Notes: a model not told the origin generated them from the sequence alone. Positions 43,255 to 53,965 are shown, numbered from the stretch's first letter. The stretch: 64,000 nucleotides of DNA from Actinomyces sp. oral taxon 414 (GCF_001278845.1 NZ_CP012590.1:868001-932000); one strand, 5' to 3'. Translations and numbers: made by a program.

Positions 43255-43479
43255 GTCAGGTTAAGCCCGTCGCGGGAGGCGGTCAAGACCTCGAGCCGAT
43301 CTCGCGGAGACCTCGGGCCGATCGCGCGGACTGCACGGTCGGGCGACCCGTCCGTGCGGCGCCGCGGCGGACCCGGGCCGTCCGGTTCGCGCGGGGCCGG
43401 GCGGACGTGGCAGTGTTTGACCCGCAAGACCGGCGGGCCGCGGCGCCCGCCGGGTGGATGGAGAACAGGATTGCCCGCG

Positions 43480-44517
43480 GTGGAGGTCTGGTACGGCGCC
43501 GAGCAGGTGCCCGCGACATTGAGCGAGCCCGGGGGGCCGGGCAGCGTGGTGACCATCGGCGTCTTCGACGGCGTGCACCGCGGGCACCAGGCGATCCTGG
43601 GCCGCGTCGTGGAGCGCGCCCACGAGCTCGCCGAGCCCGCCGGCGGCGGGCGGCGCCCCCTGGCGGTGGCGGTCACCTTCGACCCGCACCCGCGCCGCGT
43701 CCACCGCCCCGAGGAGGACCTGCCCCTCATCGCCTCCCTGACCGACCGTCTGTCCTCCCTGGAGGGGGTCGGCCTGGACGCCGTGCTCGTCATCGCCTAC
43801 GACCTGGACTTCGCCGCCCAGGGCCCCCGGGAGTTCGTGCGCACCTGGCTCGAGGGGCTGCTCGGCGTGCGCGCCCTCGTCGTCGGCGGCGACGTGCGCT
43901 TCGGGCGCTCCAACTCCGGGGACGCCGCCACCCTGGAGGAGATCGGCGCCGCCGACGGCTTCGAGGTGGAGATCCTCGGCGAGATCCGCTCGGACGGGGG
44001 CCGCCGCTGGTCGTCGACCTGGGTGCGCCAGTGCCTGGGGGACGGGCGGGTGCGCGAGGCCGCCGACGTCCTGGGCCGCCCCCACCGCCTGCGCGGCACC
44101 GTGGTCCACGGGCGCCGTCGCGGGCGCGAGCTGGGCTTCCCCACCGCCAACCTGGAGGCCGCCACCGCCGGCGTCGTGCCCCCCGACGGCGTCTACGCCG
44201 GGTGGCTGGTGCGCCACCGCCGGGCCGGGGGGGAGGCGGGGGAGGAGCACCTGCCCGCCGCGATCTCCATCGGCACCAACCCCACCTTCGACGACGTGCC
44301 CCGGCGCACCGTGGAGGCCCACGTGCTGGGCCGGGCCGACCTCGACCTGTACGGCGAGGAGATCGGCGTCGAGCTCGTCGAGCGCCTGCGCCCCATGCTC
44401 GCCTTCGACGGGCTGGAGCCGCTGCTGGCGCAGATGCGCGACGACGTCGCCCGGACCGCCCGGATCCTGAACGTGCCGGTGCCCGGCCCCATCCGCCCCG
44501 AGGACGTCACCGCCTGA
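43480..44517 (+). CDS. ribF: Bifunctional riboflavin kinase/FAD synthetase
   Basis: The GTG that begins [11 protein letters not shown] fits relatives best and gives 345 residues; a TTG three codons upstream is an alternative. The FAD synthetase domain has [17 protein letters not shown] and [13 protein letters not shown] (residues 20-70) and the [13 protein letters not shown] region. The riboflavin kinase domain has [20 protein letters not shown] and [10 protein letters not shown] (about 210-275). It makes FMN and FAD. Length and domain order are normal. Confidence 0.93.
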   Translation: MEVWYGAEQVPATLSEPGGPGSVVTIGVFDGVHRGHQAILGRVVERAHELAEPAGGGRRPLAVAVTFDPHPRRVHRPEEDLPLIASLTDRLSSLEGVGLDAVLVIAYDLDFAAQGPREFVRTWLEGLLGVRALVVGGDVRFGRSNSGDAATLEEIGAADGFEVEILGEIRSDGGRRWSSTWVRQCLGDGRVREAADVLGRPHRLRGTVVHGRRRGRELGFPTANLEAATAGVVPPDGVYAGWLVRHRRAGGEAGEEHLPAAISIGTNPTFDDVPRRTVEAHVLGRADLDLYGEEIGVELVERLRPMLAFDGLEPLLAQMRDDVARTARILNVPVPGPIRPEDVTA

Positions 44518-44692
44518 GGGGCGCGGATCCCCCTCGCCCCGTCCGCGCGGGCTGTGCCGGTTCCCACAGGCCCCGACGGGAGGGTGCGGGCGTCGCGCTG
44601 GTAATGTGAGCCCGCCGTCGATCGGCCGCGGATGTGTCATGCCCGGGAGAACCAGCCCCGGCGCTCCGCGCAACGAGGAAAGAGGAGCGACC

Positions 44693-44962
44693 GTGTCGGT
44701 TACCCCCGAGCGCAAGCAGCAGATCATCGCCGAATACGCCACTCACGAGGGCGACACGGGCTCTCCCGAGGTCCAGATCGCCGTCCTGTCCGAGCGCATC
44801 GCCAATCTCACCGAGCACTTCAAGACCCACGCGCACGACCACCACTCGCGCCGCGGCCTCTACCTGCTCATCGGCAAGCGCCGCCGTCTGCTCGACTACC
44901 TCATGAAGGAGGACATCGAGCGCTACCGCTCGCTCATCTCCCGCCTGGGCATTCGCCGCTGA
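44693..44962 (+). CDS. rpsO: 30S ribosomal protein S15
   Basis: The GTG after AGAGGAG gives 89 residues. [40 protein letters not shown] and [12 protein letters not shown] are the S15 signature, and the usual C-terminus SRLGIRR is intact. S15 binds the 16S rRNA central domain. It is followed by a strong terminator. In most actinobacteria pnp comes next, but here 6.2 kb intervene. Confidence 0.97.
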   Translation: MSVTPERKQQIIAEYATHEGDTGSPEVQIAVLSERIANLTEHFKTHAHDHHSRRGLYLLIGKRRRLLDYLMKEDIERYRSLISRLGIRR

Positions 44963-44979
44963 GCGCCCCGAGCGCAGTG

Positions 44980-45016
44980 CTCCGGCCCCGCCACCGCTCC
45001 GGTGGCGGGGCCGGAG
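44980..45016 (+). terminator. Intrinsic terminator after rpsO
   Basis: A perfect 16-bp stem (44980-44995 with 45001-45016) with a 5-nt loop is followed by TCGTTCT. This is the strongest terminator hairpin in the window. Confidence 0.8.
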
Positions 45017-45215
45017 TCGTTCTGGGCGGGGCCGGGGTCGTTCGAAGCGGGGCCTGAGCCGTCCTGGACGGGACCGGCGCCGGCGCCATTGTCGGAATGG
45101 CTGAATCTTGGGGAGCACACACCGGCACGGTGCCTTGCGTCCGCGCACGCGAGCGACGACGATGAACCGGACCGGCTCAGCACGCGCTGGCACCCCGACG
45201 AGGAGGAGCAAGACC

Positions 45216-46034
45216 ATGGGCATTCTCGACTGGTTCCGCGCACGCCGGCGGCCCACCGGGGCGACCCCCGGCGTGAGCTGGCCCGAAGGACAGGCCCCCG
45301 CCGGAGCGTTCGGCCCGGCCGCCCTCGAGATCACGCCCACGGCGCCGCGCCGCTCGTTCGTCGACGCCGGGATCCAATTCGACCGCAGCCTGTTCGGGGA
45401 CGTCTTCTCCGCCTGCCTGGCGCCGTCGACGGTGATCCAGGATGCGTGCGCCGGGTTCGTCCTCGACGCCCCCCGGTGGTTCGTCGACTTCGAGACCGGC
45501 ACCCTGTCCTTCGGGGAGAACTCCTACCCGGTGCAGTTCCTGGGCAGCGAGTCCACGCTTGACGACACGTGGATGTGGGGCTGGAACAATATCAACGACT
45601 TCCCCCCGTCGGTCCTGACAATGGCCGAATGGATGCGCGACATCGGCCAGCAGTGGGGCCTGAAGGAGCTGAGCACCGCCACCTTCCCGCTGGCCCAGGG
45701 GCTCAGCGGCCGCGAGCTCGCCATGGTCTCCACCGTGCTGGCCCCCGGATCCTCCTGCTACTACCGGGGACCGCATGACACCGGGGCCGTGCTCCTGGCC
45801 TTCTCCGGTCTGCCCGAGAGCGTCTTCGCACCCGTCGACGTGGTCCGCTTCGCCCGCGTCCTGTCCGACTGCCTCCAGATCCCCTGCGACCACCGGATCC
45901 TCACCGAGAGCTTCCTGGCGTGGAACGGCACCGCCTACGAGTGGGAGGAGCGGCGGATCGTCGCCCACTTCCCCGCCCGGCTGATCATGGAGTTCGACGA
46001 GGTCATGCGCCTGACGAAGATCATGAGCGCCTGA
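45216..46034 (+). CDS. DUF6882-like protein
   Basis: The ATG behind AGGAGGAG gives 272 residues. The middle has FVDFETGTLSFGENSYPVQFLGS in part, then DDTWMWGWNNINDFPPSVLTMA, which matches the W-x-W-x-W-x-N pattern of DUF6882 proteins. No signal peptide or membrane segment is seen, so it is likely cytoplasmic. Function unknown. It converges with the ABC export cassette on the other strand, from which it is separated by 12 bp. Confidence 0.7.
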   Translation: MGILDWFRARRRPTGATPGVSWPEGQAPAGAFGPAALEITPTAPRRSFVDAGIQFDRSLFGDVFSACLAPSTVIQDACAGFVLDAPRWFVDFETGTLSFGENSYPVQFLGSESTLDDTWMWGWNNINDFPPSVLTMAEWMRDIGQQWGLKELSTATFPLAQGLSGRELAMVSTVLAPGSSCYYRGPHDTGAVLLAFSGLPESVFAPVDVVRFARVLSDCLQIPCDHRILTESFLAWNGTAYEWEERRIVAHFPARLIMEFDEVMRLTKIMSA

Positions 46035-46046
46035 GGGAGGGCCGCC

Positions 46047-46835
46047 TCACACGGAGCGGCGCTGCAGGGCCTCGGAGACGGCGGACAGGCGCTGCGCGGC
46101 CCGGGCCTCCTCGTACTCGCCCAGCGCCAGGTCCTCCGCAATGCAGCCGTCGACGAGCACCAGCACCCGATCGGCCCGGGCCGCCACCCGGGCGTCGTGG
46201 GTGACCATGACGAGGGTCGTCCCCGAGGCGTGCACCTGGCCGAGCAGGTCGAGGATCTGCAGCGCGGTAGCCGAGTTGAGGGCCCCGGTGGGCTCGTCGG
46301 CGAAGACGATCCCGGGGTCGTTGATGAGCGCCCGGCAGATGCCGGCCCGCTGCAGCTGGCCGCCGGAGACCTCGGTGACGCCGCTGGCGGCCTGCTCGGA
46401 GATCCCCATGCGCTCCATGAGCCTGCGGCCCCGCGCCGTGATCTCCGGGCGCGGGCGCAGCCCGGCCAGGTAACCCGGCAGGACGATATTGTCCAGCAGG
46501 CACAGGGTGGGCATCAGGTGAGCCTGCTGGAAGACGAATCCGAAGCGCGTCAGCCGCAGTGCCGCCAACTCCTTCTCGCTCAAGGAGGTGATCTCGGTGT
46601 CGCCCAGGAGCACTGAACCGCCGCTGGGCCGGTCCATGCCGCTCAGGCAGTGCAGGAGGGTGGACTTCCCGGATCCGGAGGGCCCCATAATCGCGACGAA
46701 CTGGCCCTGCTCGATGTCCAGATCGAGGTTGTCCAGGACGGGGGAGCGGTAACTCTTCGACAGGCCTCTGGCGCGCAGCACCGGAGGAGCGGATCCGCTC
46801 TTCGTCATGGTGCTCGACGGGGTCGAGGTATGCAT
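46047..46835 (-). CDS. ABC transporter ATP-binding protein, MacB/LolD type
   Basis: An ATG with GAGGAAA upstream gives 262 residues; an ATG at 46850, which overlaps the permease stop, is an alternative. Walker A is GPSGSGKST, the signature is VSGGQLQR, and Walker B is IVFADEPTGALNS, the pattern of ATPases that work with FtsX/MacB-type permeases. Such pairs export peptides, macrolides or lipoproteins mechanically. Since the partner permease gene has a frameshift, the transporter may be inactive. Confidence 0.9.
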   Translation of the reverse strand: MHTSTPSSTMTKSGSAPPVLRARGLSKSYRSPVLDNLDLDIEQGQFVAIMGPSGSGKSTLLHCLSGMDRPSGGSVLLGDTEITSLSEKELAALRLTRFGFVFQQAHLMPTLCLLDNIVLPGYLAGLRPRPEITARGRRLMERMGISEQAASGVTEVSGGQLQRAGICRALINDPGIVFADEPTGALNSATALQILDLLGQVHASGTTLVMVTHDARVAARADRVLVLVDGCIAEDLALGEYEEARAAQRLSAVSEALQRRSV

Positions 46836-46846
46836 GTGATCTTTCC

Positions 46847-49152
46847 TCATTCGCTGGTCGGGGTCATGGACAGGGGCATGGCGCGCAGGCGTCTGAGGGC
46901 CAGGGCGACGGCGCCGGTGACGGTGGCCAGCAGGGCTCCTGGCAGGATCACTCCCACCAGCCACGGGTCGGGGAGGAGCTGGAGATCGGGCGCTCCCCGG
47001 GTGGCCATGATCGCCCCGATCGCGGATTGCCCCGCCGTGAAGGCCACCAGGAGCCCCAACGCGACTCCCGTCAGGGCGAGCACGCCGAAACGGACGAGGT
47101 ACTGGCCCGCGATGGCGCGTCCGGTGCAGCCCAGGGCCCGCAGCACCCCCACCTGGAGTCTCTCCCGGGACAGGATCAGGATGGTGAACAGGACCGTAAT
47201 GAGGAAGGACAGCCCCAGCGCGATGGCGCAGGCCATCATGGTGATGAGACGGACCTGGGAGCCGGTGGCCCCGAAGAACTGGGAGGCGTACTCGTCCATG
47301 CCGATCGCCTGGACTCCCGTGAACTCCTGGCTCAGGTCGTGGGCGACGCCGTCGGCCTGGTCCTCGTTGTGCACATCGGCGTAGATGATCTGCCACAGCG
47401 CCGGGGCGCCGTCGTCGAAAGCGGCCTTGGCGGTCAGCCCGTTGTTGGTGATGTCCTGGTAGACGCCCGTGACCGTGAGGTCCTTATTCCCCTGCGCCGT
47501 CCGCACGGTGACGGTGGAGCCCTCCTCGGCGCCGGCGGCCCGGGCCTGGCTGTAGGACAGGGAGACCTCGTCGTCGGAGGCGGGGCCGCGGCCGGAGATG
47601 TACCTCACGGGAAAGGCCTCGTGATCGCCGACGTCGATGAGCACCGTCTCCCACGTGCCGCTGCTCGTGGCCATCTTGTAGTTGCGGCGCAGCACGGTGG
47701 CGTGCCGGCTGACCCGGGGGTCGGAGTCGACCGCCCTCTCCACGACGGCCAGGTCCTGGACCCCGGTGCGCACGTCGATGCGCAGATCCGCCCGGCCGAC
47801 ACCCAGGTAGGTGGCGATCCGCGGGTTGCTCAAGGTGGTGGAGACGTTGGCCGGCAGTACCATGGTGACGGTGCACAGCGCCAGGACGCCCAGCAGCAGC
47901 GCGTTGGAGGGACGCAGGGCCTCGCGCGCCCCGAGCCACACTTGGACCGGAAGCCGGTGCACACCGGTCAGCCGCCACCGCTGGCGGCGCGGGCGCAGAG
48001 TCCCGCTGGTCCCGCTGCGCAGGGCTTCGATCGCCGAGATGCGCCCGATGCGCCGCAGGGAGGCCCATGTGGAGGCGATGATGGTCGCGGCCAGCACCAG
48101 GACCGCGAGGACGGGCAGTCCCAGGCTCCAGACGGTGGTGGGCGGTGAGCCCAGGTAGAGCGTCGTCGGGGCCTCCAGCGCCGCTGCCAGCGGCTGTCCC
48201 GCCGCGTAGCCCACGACGGCGCCCACCGCTGACAGCGCCAGGTACTTGAGCACGTAGAGGCGGCGTATCCGGCTCTGCGGTTGAGCACCGCGATCTGGGC
48301 CAGGTCCATCTCAATGGCCGCCAGCACCGTGTAGCGCAGGGCGAGCATGGCGACGACCGCGAGGACGACGGCGACGATGAGGGCGACGGCCACGATGAGC
48401 ATGGCGTTGAGGGAATTCATGAACCGGATCATCGAGGCGCTGACGTTGATGCCGTTGCCGGGCAGGCCCGCCTCCTTGTAGTCGTCGATGACGGCGCCGG
48501 GACGGGCGGAGTCGGCCAGGGCGAATTCGATGAGGTACTCGGGCTCGGTGATCTGCTGCTCCAGGGCGGAGAAGTCCTCGGGGCTGACCACCAGGCGCTT
48601 GGAGGGGATGATGGCGGCGTTCATCTGCGCGTCCCGCATGAAGCCCGCCACCGTCAGCTCGGTCCTCGTCCCCCCGGCGTTCACGGTGACCGCGTCCCCG
48701 ACGTCCGCCGCTCCGATGACCCGGTAGTGGATCGGCAGGAACACCTCGCCCGGGCCCGGGCGGACCGGGTCGCCGTTGTCGTCCAGCAGCAGGTCGAGGT
48801 GCTCGGGGGAGGTGACGAAGGCGGGCTCGCTGTAGGAGTCGGACTGGGCGACTCCGTTGATCGAGAGCTCCTGGCGCGGCACCGGCAGGGTCTTGATGAC
48901 CTCGTGGTCGGTGATGTCGCCGCGCGCGGCGGCCCACTGGTCGATGGCCCCGCGATCGGCCTGCCCGGCGTGCATCTGGACCAGGTCCGGCAGCTTGGCT
49001 CGCGTGGAGAGCCGGCTGGTCGCCGACAGGCTGTCCACGATGAGGCAGGTGCCGGCCGACATCAGGGTGGCGGCCAGCGCGATGAGGGCGGTCAGGGTGG
49101 CGGCAACGACGGCGCCGCGTGCCAGGTCGGCCCTGAGCAGTCGTCTCAGCAC
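46847..49152 (-). pseudogene. FtsX/MacB-type ABC permease, frameshifted
   Basis: The reverse strand encodes one permease of about 768 codons split over two frames. The N-terminal part starts with GTG at 49152 (overlapping the MFS stop). It has a first membrane helix, a MacB-like periplasmic domain and FtsX helices up to MDLAQIAVLNR. The C-terminal part resumes in another frame at RRLYVLKYLALSAVGAVVGYAAG. It continues through a second helical set, a second extracellular domain, and FtsX helices ending at 46847. The break lies near 48260-48285, and the length of 2306 nt is one short of a multiple of three. A one-base deletion, a sequencing error or programmed shifting could explain it. Confidence 0.8.
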
Positions 49153-50525
49153 GGTGCGGCCTTCGCGCTCGTCCGCGTCGCGCACTCCGTCCGCTCCGCC
49201 TGCGCCGCTGTCCGGGGATCGGCCGTCCCGGTTCGGGCCTGCGTCTGCGGGAACTCCTGTCCATCGGCGGGGGAGGGCGGGGTCAGGGACCGGCGCCGCG
49301 AGTGGATGAGGGCTGCCAGGCCGATGGTGACCAGGCCCGCCAGGGCCACCAGCAGAGCCGCGCCGCGCCCCGCCCCGGTGCCCATGACCGCGCCCAGGCT
49401 GTGGGCCAGTGCGCCGTCGGACGTGAGAAGGGGCTGGAGGACGCGGTCGGCCAGGGGGCCGGCGCTCACGTAGGCCACGACGTATCCCATCTGGGAGACG
49501 AGGCTGATCGTCCCCCAGGCCCGGGCCTGATGGTCCTTGTCCACGCTCGTGCGCACCAGCGTCTCGGCTCCGGCATTGCACAGGGCCAGGCTGGCGAAAA
49601 CGGCGAATCCGGTGGCCGCCGCCCACCAGGGCCATACGCGCAGGGACAGGAGCACCATGGCCGCGCCCGCGCCCGCCGTCCCCAGGGTCAGCAGGGCGGT
49701 GGGGCGCAGGCGCGCCAGGGCGGTCACCAGGCCGGCGCCGGCGAGGATGCCGGTGGCCGCCACGGTCTCCAGCTGGCCCATGGTGGTTGCGCCCACGTGG
49801 GGGAGCAGGATGGGCTTGAGCAGCACCTGCAGCGTGCCGATAGTCAGGGTCACGAAGGTCATGAGGGCCACGAGGCCGCTCACGCTGGGCCGTGCCGTGA
49901 TGGCGCGCCAGCCGCCCAGGAGATGGTCGGCCGGGGAGGCGTCGCCCCGCTCGCCGGTGCTTCGACGCCCGACGGCGTGCATGACGATGACCGAGCAGGT
50001 CACGGTCACCAGGCAGGTGGAGGCGTCCAGGGTCAGAAGGCCCCGCAGCCCCACCAGGGGCAGCAGGAGGCCGGCCAGCAGCGGGGACAGCAGGTAGCGG
50101 GCGGAGGAGGCGGCCTGCAGCATGCCGGCGCTGCGCAGGTAGTCCTTCTCGTCGACCAGGTCGGTCACGGAGGCGCGCAGCGCGGGCTCGGTCAGGGCCG
50201 CCAGGCAGGAGGAGGCCGTCATGCCCGCCAGGATGTGACCGAGTCGGGGCGAGGGCGTGCTCAGCACCAAGATGACGGCGATGAGCCCGAGCACGGATCC
50301 GCCGTCGCCGATGATCATCATGAGCCTGCGGTCGAAGTGGTCCGCCAGGGCTCCGGCCACCGGGGCCAGGAGGATGATCGGGGCGAAGGAGCACAGCTGG
50401 ACCAGGGCCACGGACGAGGCCGTCCCATAGGCGGAGTAGGCGAAGACGGCCAGGCCGAAGGCGCTCAGTCCGCTGCCCACGGAATTGACGAGCGTGCCGA
50501 TCAGCAGCAGGCGGAGGTGCTTCAT
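49146..50525 (-). CDS. MFS-family efflux transporter
   Basis: The 459-residue protein has twelve hydrophobic segments and the MFS loop 2-3 motif GALADHFDRRLMM. LQVLLKPILLPHVGA and GISLVSQMGYVVAYVSAGPLADR-like segments follow in the second half (TISLVSQMGYVVAYVSAG). It resembles macrolide- and drug-type MFS exporters of Gram-positive bacteria. A C-terminal tail of about 50 residues is disordered. It is the first full gene of the cassette MFS-permease-ATPase, all overlapping, so joint export or self-resistance is plausible. Confidence 0.87.
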   Translation of the reverse strand: MKHLRLLLIGTLVNSVGSGLSAFGLAVFAYSAYGTASSVALVQLCSFAPIILLAPVAGALADHFDRRLMMIIGDGGSVLGLIAVILVLSTPSPRLGHILAGMTASSCLAALTEPALRASVTDLVDEKDYLRSAGMLQAASSARYLLSPLLAGLLLPLVGLRGLLTLDASTCLVTVTCSVIVMHAVGRRSTGERGDASPADHLLGGWRAITARPSVSGLVALMTFVTLTIGTLQVLLKPILLPHVGATTMGQLETVAATGILAGAGLVTALARLRPTALLTLGTAGAGAAMVLLSLRVWPWWAAATGFAVFASLALCNAGAETLVRTSVDKDHQARAWGTISLVSQMGYVVAYVSAGPLADRVLQPLLTSDGALAHSLGAVMGTGAGRGAALLVALAGLVTIGLAALIHSRRRSLTPPSPADGQEFPQTQARTGTADPRTAAQAERTECATRTSAKAAPC

Positions 50526-50698
50526 CGCTCACCGCCCCGGGTCGACGCCGCAGAACCGGGTGCGACTCCCGAAGGGGCCCGGCCGATGTGCGCGACGACG
50601 GCGATGCGGCACGCCCGGTCCGCCCCGTCGGTGACGGCGATCATTCGGAGGCGATCCGGCGGGCCACCGGAGACTGATGTGCGTGCGTTGAGGATCAT
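50522..50698 (-). CDS. Possible short upstream peptide before the MFS gene, 58 residues
   Basis: A small frame starting at ATG 50698 ends in ATGA, overlapping the MFS start. AGGAG lies only two bases before the ATG, which is tight. The peptide MILNARTSVSGGPP onward has no known motif and no leader or core pattern of a modified peptide. It could be a translated leader coupling ribosomes into the MFS gene, or chance. Confidence 0.3.
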   Translation of the reverse strand: MILNARTSVSGGPPDRLRMIAVTDGADRACRIAVVAHIGRAPSGVAPGSAASTRGGER

Positions 50699-50796
50699 GG
50701 CTCCTCGCGGTGTGTCGAGCGGGCCCGTGCCGGGCTCCGGGGCGGATGGGCTGATAAGCGCCGATCGGCGGGCGGAACGCGTTGGATCACCTCCCA

Positions 50797-50809
50797 ACCG
50801 ACCGTCGGT
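50797..50809. promoter_or_regulatory. Palindrome ACCGACCGTCGGT, likely TetR-type operator of the export cassette
   Basis: This 13-bp palindrome has a central C like the operator at 43232-43254 (GACnGTC core in both). It lies about 270 bp before the MFS gene. No regulator gene is adjacent, so the TetR protein encoded at 42466-43128 is a candidate. Confidence 0.45.
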
Positions 50810-50957
50810 CTAGATCGAGGATAGCGGCTCCCCCGGGGCCGGTCAACCCGGCCTGGCGCGCCGCCCGCCCGTTCGGCCGGCCCGGCGCCCGGCCGCGGCG
50901 CGGCAGATCTCACGTCGTCGTGACCACGGGTTCACATCCCCCCACCCGCCCCCACGG

Positions 50958-50963
50958 TAGGAT
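50958..50963 (+). promoter_or_regulatory. -10 box TAGGAT, candidate pnp promoter
   Basis: It would give a pnp leader of about 245 nt. The gene-free stretch 50830-51215 holds this box and the hairpin at 51019-51043; nothing else was recognised in it. Confidence 0.4.
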
Positions 50964-51018
50964 CGACGCGCCCGCGTGCGCGCAGACCCGTGACCACAGG
51001 TGCAGGTCCGGCGCGCCC

Positions 51019-51043
51019 GGGCGCCGGCGAGGTGCCGGCGCCC
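51019..51043 (+). promoter_or_regulatory. Hairpin in the pnp leader
   Basis: GGGCGCCGGC and GCCGGCGCCC pair perfectly around GAGGT. Polynucleotide phosphorylase mRNAs often carry a leader hairpin used for autoregulation, which would fit here. Confidence 0.4.
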
Positions 51044-51215
51044 CGCGGGAGCGCGCACGAGGCAGGCCCCCGTGCGCCCAGGCGGCAACCGTCGGTTTTC
51101 GGTGGTGGCCTCCGGAGCGCCGCGCCCGCGCGTAGCGGGGACGAGCCGGTTCCGTGGGCCTCGATCGAAGGCCACGGGAGGCGCCCCAGATCGACTAGAA
51201 AGAGACACATCGCAG

Positions 51216-53582
51216 ATGTTCGTTGATGACCCCGAGGTCACCGCTGCGGAGGCCGTGATCGACAACGGCCCCTTCGGCAAGCGCGTGGTGCGCTTCGAGA
51301 CCGGACGCCTGGCCAGACAGGCCGCAGGAAGCGCCATGGCCTACCTCGACGGCGAGACCGTCGTCCTGTCGGCGACCACCGTGGGCAAGCACCCCAAGGA
51401 CCAGTTCGACTTCTTCCCGCTGACCGTCGACGTCGAGGAGCGCCAGTACGCGGCCGGCCGCATCCCCGGCTCCTTCTTCCGCCGCGAGGGCCGCGCCGGC
51501 ACCGCCGCCATCCTCGCCTGCCGCCTCATCGACCGCCCGCTGCGCCCGTCCTTCGTCAAGGGCCTGCGCAACGAGGTCCAGGTCGTCGAGACCGTCCTGG
51601 CGATCCACCCCGACGACGCCTACGACGCCCTGGCGATCAACGCGGCCTCCATGTCCACCCAGATCGCCGGACTGCCCTTCTCCGGGCCCGTGGCCGGCAC
51701 CCGCCTGGCCCTCATCGACGGCCAGTGGGTCGCCTTCCCCCGCTACTCCGAGCTCGAGCGCGCCACCTTCCAGATGGTCGTGGCCGGCCGGGTCCTGGAG
51801 AGCGGCGACGTCGCCATTATGATGGTCGAGGCCGGCGCCACCGAGAACGCCTGGGACCTCATCGCCGACGGCGCCGTCGCCCCCACCGAGCCGGTCGTGG
51901 CCGAGGCCTTGGAAGCCGCCAAGCCGCACATCAAGGCCCTGTGCGAGGCCCAGATGGAGGTCGCCGCTCACACCTCCAAGCCCACCGCCGAGTTCCCCCT
52001 CTACCTGGACTACACCGACGAGCAGTACGACGCCGTCGAGAAGGCCGCGCAGGCCCACGACCTGGCCGGCGCCATCGCCACCGAGGGCAAGCAGGCCCGC
52101 GACGCGGCCATCGACGCGGTGCGCGAGGCCGTCCTGGCCGACCTCGCCGAGCAGTACGGCACGGAGGAGGACGTCAAGGCCCTCAAGGCCGCCTTCCGCT
52201 CCGTGACCAAGAGGATCGTGCGCCACCGCACCCTCACCGAGGGCGTGCGCATGGACGGGCGCGGCCTGAGGGACATCCGCACGCTCGGCGCCGAGGTCGA
52301 GGTCCTGCCCCGCGTCCACGGCTCGGCCATCTTCGAGCGCGGCGAGACCCAGATCCTGGGCGTGACCACCCTCAATATGCTGCGCATGGAGCAGCAGATC
52401 GACGACCTGTCGCCGGTCACCCACAAGCGCTACATGCACCAGTACGTCTTCCCGCCCTTCTCCACCGGCGAGACCGGGCGCGTGGGCGCCCCCAAGCGCC
52501 GCGAGATCGGCCACGGCGCGCTGGCGGAGCGGGCCCTGGTGCCCGTGCTGCCCGACCGCGACGACTTCCCCTACGCCATCCGCCAGGTCTCCGAGGCCCT
52601 GGGCTCCAACGGCTCGACCTCCATGGGCTCGGTGTGCGCCTCCACCCTGTCGATGCTCAACGCCGGCGTGCCGCTGCGCGCGCCCGTGGCCGGCATCGCC
52701 ATGGGCCTCATGCACGAGGAGATCGACGGCGAGACCAAGTGGGCCACGCTCACCGACATCCTCGGAAGCGAGGACGCCTTCGGCGACATGGACTTCAAGG
52801 TCGCCGGCACCCGCGACTTCATCACGGCCCTCCAGCTCGACACCAAGCTCGACGGCCTGCCCTCCGAGATCCTGGCCGGCGCCCTCGACCAGGCCCGCGA
52901 CGCCCGCTTCTACATCCTCGACATTATGGCCCGGGCCATTGACTCCCCCGACGAGATGGCCCCCACGGCCCCGCGCGTTCTGACCGTCCACATCCCCGTG
53001 GACAAGATCGGCGAGGTCATCGGCCCCAAGGGCAAGATGATCAACCAGATCCAGGACGACACCGGCGCGGAGCTGACGGTCGAGGACGACGGCACCGTCT
53101 ACATCGGCGCCTCCGACGGGCCGTCGGCCGAGGCCGCGCGCGACGCCGTCAACGCCATCGCCAACCCGCAGATGCCCGAGATCGGCGAGCGCTTCATCGG
53201 CACCGTGGTCAAGACCACGACCTTCGGCGCCTTCGTCTCGCTGACCCCCGGCAAGGACGGGCTGCTGCACATCTCGCAGATCCGCCGGCTGGTGGGCGGC
53301 AAGCGCGTGGAGAACGTCGAGGACGTCCTGGGCGTGGGCGACAAGGTCCAGGTCGAGCTGGCGGAGATCGACCAGCGCGGCAAGCTGAGCCTGCACGCGG
53401 TCCTCAACGAGGAGCAGCTGGCCGCCGAGCAGGAGGCCAAGTCCTCCCGCGAGGCCGAGGAGGGCGGCCGCCGCGAGCGCCGCCCCCGCCGCGAGCGCGC
53501 CGAGGCGGACGGGGAGCGCCGCGAGCGCCGCCCGCGCCGTCGTCGCACCCGCACCATTGCGGAGTCCTCCGAGGAGGAGTGA
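51216..53582 (+). CDS. pnp: Polynucleotide phosphorylase (guanosine pentaphosphate synthetase type)
   Basis: The ATG at 51216 gives 788 residues. The first RNase PH domain (about 15-150) has [28 protein letters not shown] in its middle. The helical domain and the second RNase PH domain (about 340-555) follow, with [23 protein letters not shown] and [22 protein letters not shown] domain (about 590-650, [15 protein letters not shown]) and an S1 domain (about 660-735) come next, then an Arg/Glu-rich tail. It degrades and tails RNA with phosphate as co-substrate. No good ribosome binding site precedes the ATG. Confidence 0.97.
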   Translation: MFVDDPEVTAAEAVIDNGPFGKRVVRFETGRLARQAAGSAMAYLDGETVVLSATTVGKHPKDQFDFFPLTVDVEERQYAAGRIPGSFFRREGRAGTAAILACRLIDRPLRPSFVKGLRNEVQVVETVLAIHPDDAYDALAINAASMSTQIAGLPFSGPVAGTRLALIDGQWVAFPRYSELERATFQMVVAGRVLESGDVAIMMVEAGATENAWDLIADGAVAPTEPVVAEALEAAKPHIKALCEAQMEVAAHTSKPTAEFPLYLDYTDEQYDAVEKAAQAHDLAGAIATEGKQARDAAIDAVREAVLADLAEQYGTEEDVKALKAAFRSVTKRIVRHRTLTEGVRMDGRGLRDIRTLGAEVEVLPRVHGSAIFERGETQILGVTTLNMLRMEQQIDDLSPVTHKRYMHQYVFPPFSTGETGRVGAPKRREIGHGALAERALVPVLPDRDDFPYAIRQVSEALGSNGSTSMGSVCASTLSMLNAGVPLRAPVAGIAMGLMHEEIDGETKWATLTDILGSEDAFGDMDFKVAGTRDFITALQLDTKLDGLPSEILAGALDQARDARFYILDIMARAIDSPDEMAPTAPRVLTVHIPVDKIGEVIGPKGKMINQIQDDTGAELTVEDDGTVYIGASDGPSAEAARDAVNAIANPQMPEIGERFIGTVVKTTTFGAFVSLTPGKDGLLHISQIRRLVGGKRVENVEDVLGVGDKVQVELAEIDQRGKLSLHAVLNEEQLAAEQEAKSSREAEEGGRRERRPRRERAEADGERRERRPRRRRTRTIAESSEEE

Positions 53583-53742
53583 TGCCGCCCGCCGCCCCGT
53601 GTCCGCGGTGCGCGCGGTGCGCGCGGGTGGGGCGGCGATCCTCGCGGCCGGGGCCGGGAGTCCGTCGGGGCGCCCGGCCCCGGCCCGGTTGCGCCTGGGT
53701 CGGGATCGTCGTCGGGTCGCGTCGGCCTGAGCCCGCCCGGCG

Positions 53743-53817
53743 CCGCGAGCGCGCAGGTTTCCAGTCGAACGCGTACCTCCCGCCCGCGCGTTCGACTGGA
53801 AACCTGCGCGCTCGCGG
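53743..53817. repeat. Perfect fold-back palindrome, 31-bp arms
   Basis: Arms 53743-53773 and 53787-53817 match exactly. The arm contains GCAGGTTTCCAGTCGAAC and the 13-nt loop is TACCTCCCGCCCG, which resembles the TACCTCTAGCAG loop of the other palindromes. It lies 160 bp after pnp. Confidence 0.9.
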
Positions 53818-53850
53818 ACGACAACGGGACGAGGCCGACCGGCCGGCCGC

Positions 53851-53923
53851 AGGATGTGCAGTTTCCGCCGGTTTCGCGTGACTTTTCCGCCGGTTTCGCG
53901 TGTCGTTTCCGCCGGTTTCGGCG
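53851..53923 (-). repeat. R22 tandem repeat, inverted, three units, without DnaA box
   Basis: Three TTTCCGCCGGTTTCGCG units, the complement of the units at 16624 and 37933, are joined to GGATGTGCAG. The TGTGGATAA part seen in two other copies is missing. The array lies just upstream of the M16 peptidase promoter. Confidence 0.75.
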
Positions 53924-53959
53924 AGGGGGAGGCGGGGTCGGCCGGGGCCCGACGGTCGG

Positions 53960-53965
53960 TAGGCT
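53960..53965 (+). promoter_or_regulatory. -10 box TAGGCT, probable leaderless promoter of the M16 peptidase gene
   Basis: TAGGCT ends 6 nt before the GTG start at 53972 and no ribosome binding site is present. Confidence 0.5.

Noticed and set aside
43129..43479. FMN riboswitch upstream of ribF
   Set aside because: None of the conserved RFN-element blocks could be found; only a TetR-type palindrome is present.
50522..50698. Precursor peptide of a modified bacteriocin for the adjacent exporters
   Set aside because: No double-Gly leader, no Cys/Ser/Thr-rich core and no modification enzyme gene nearby.
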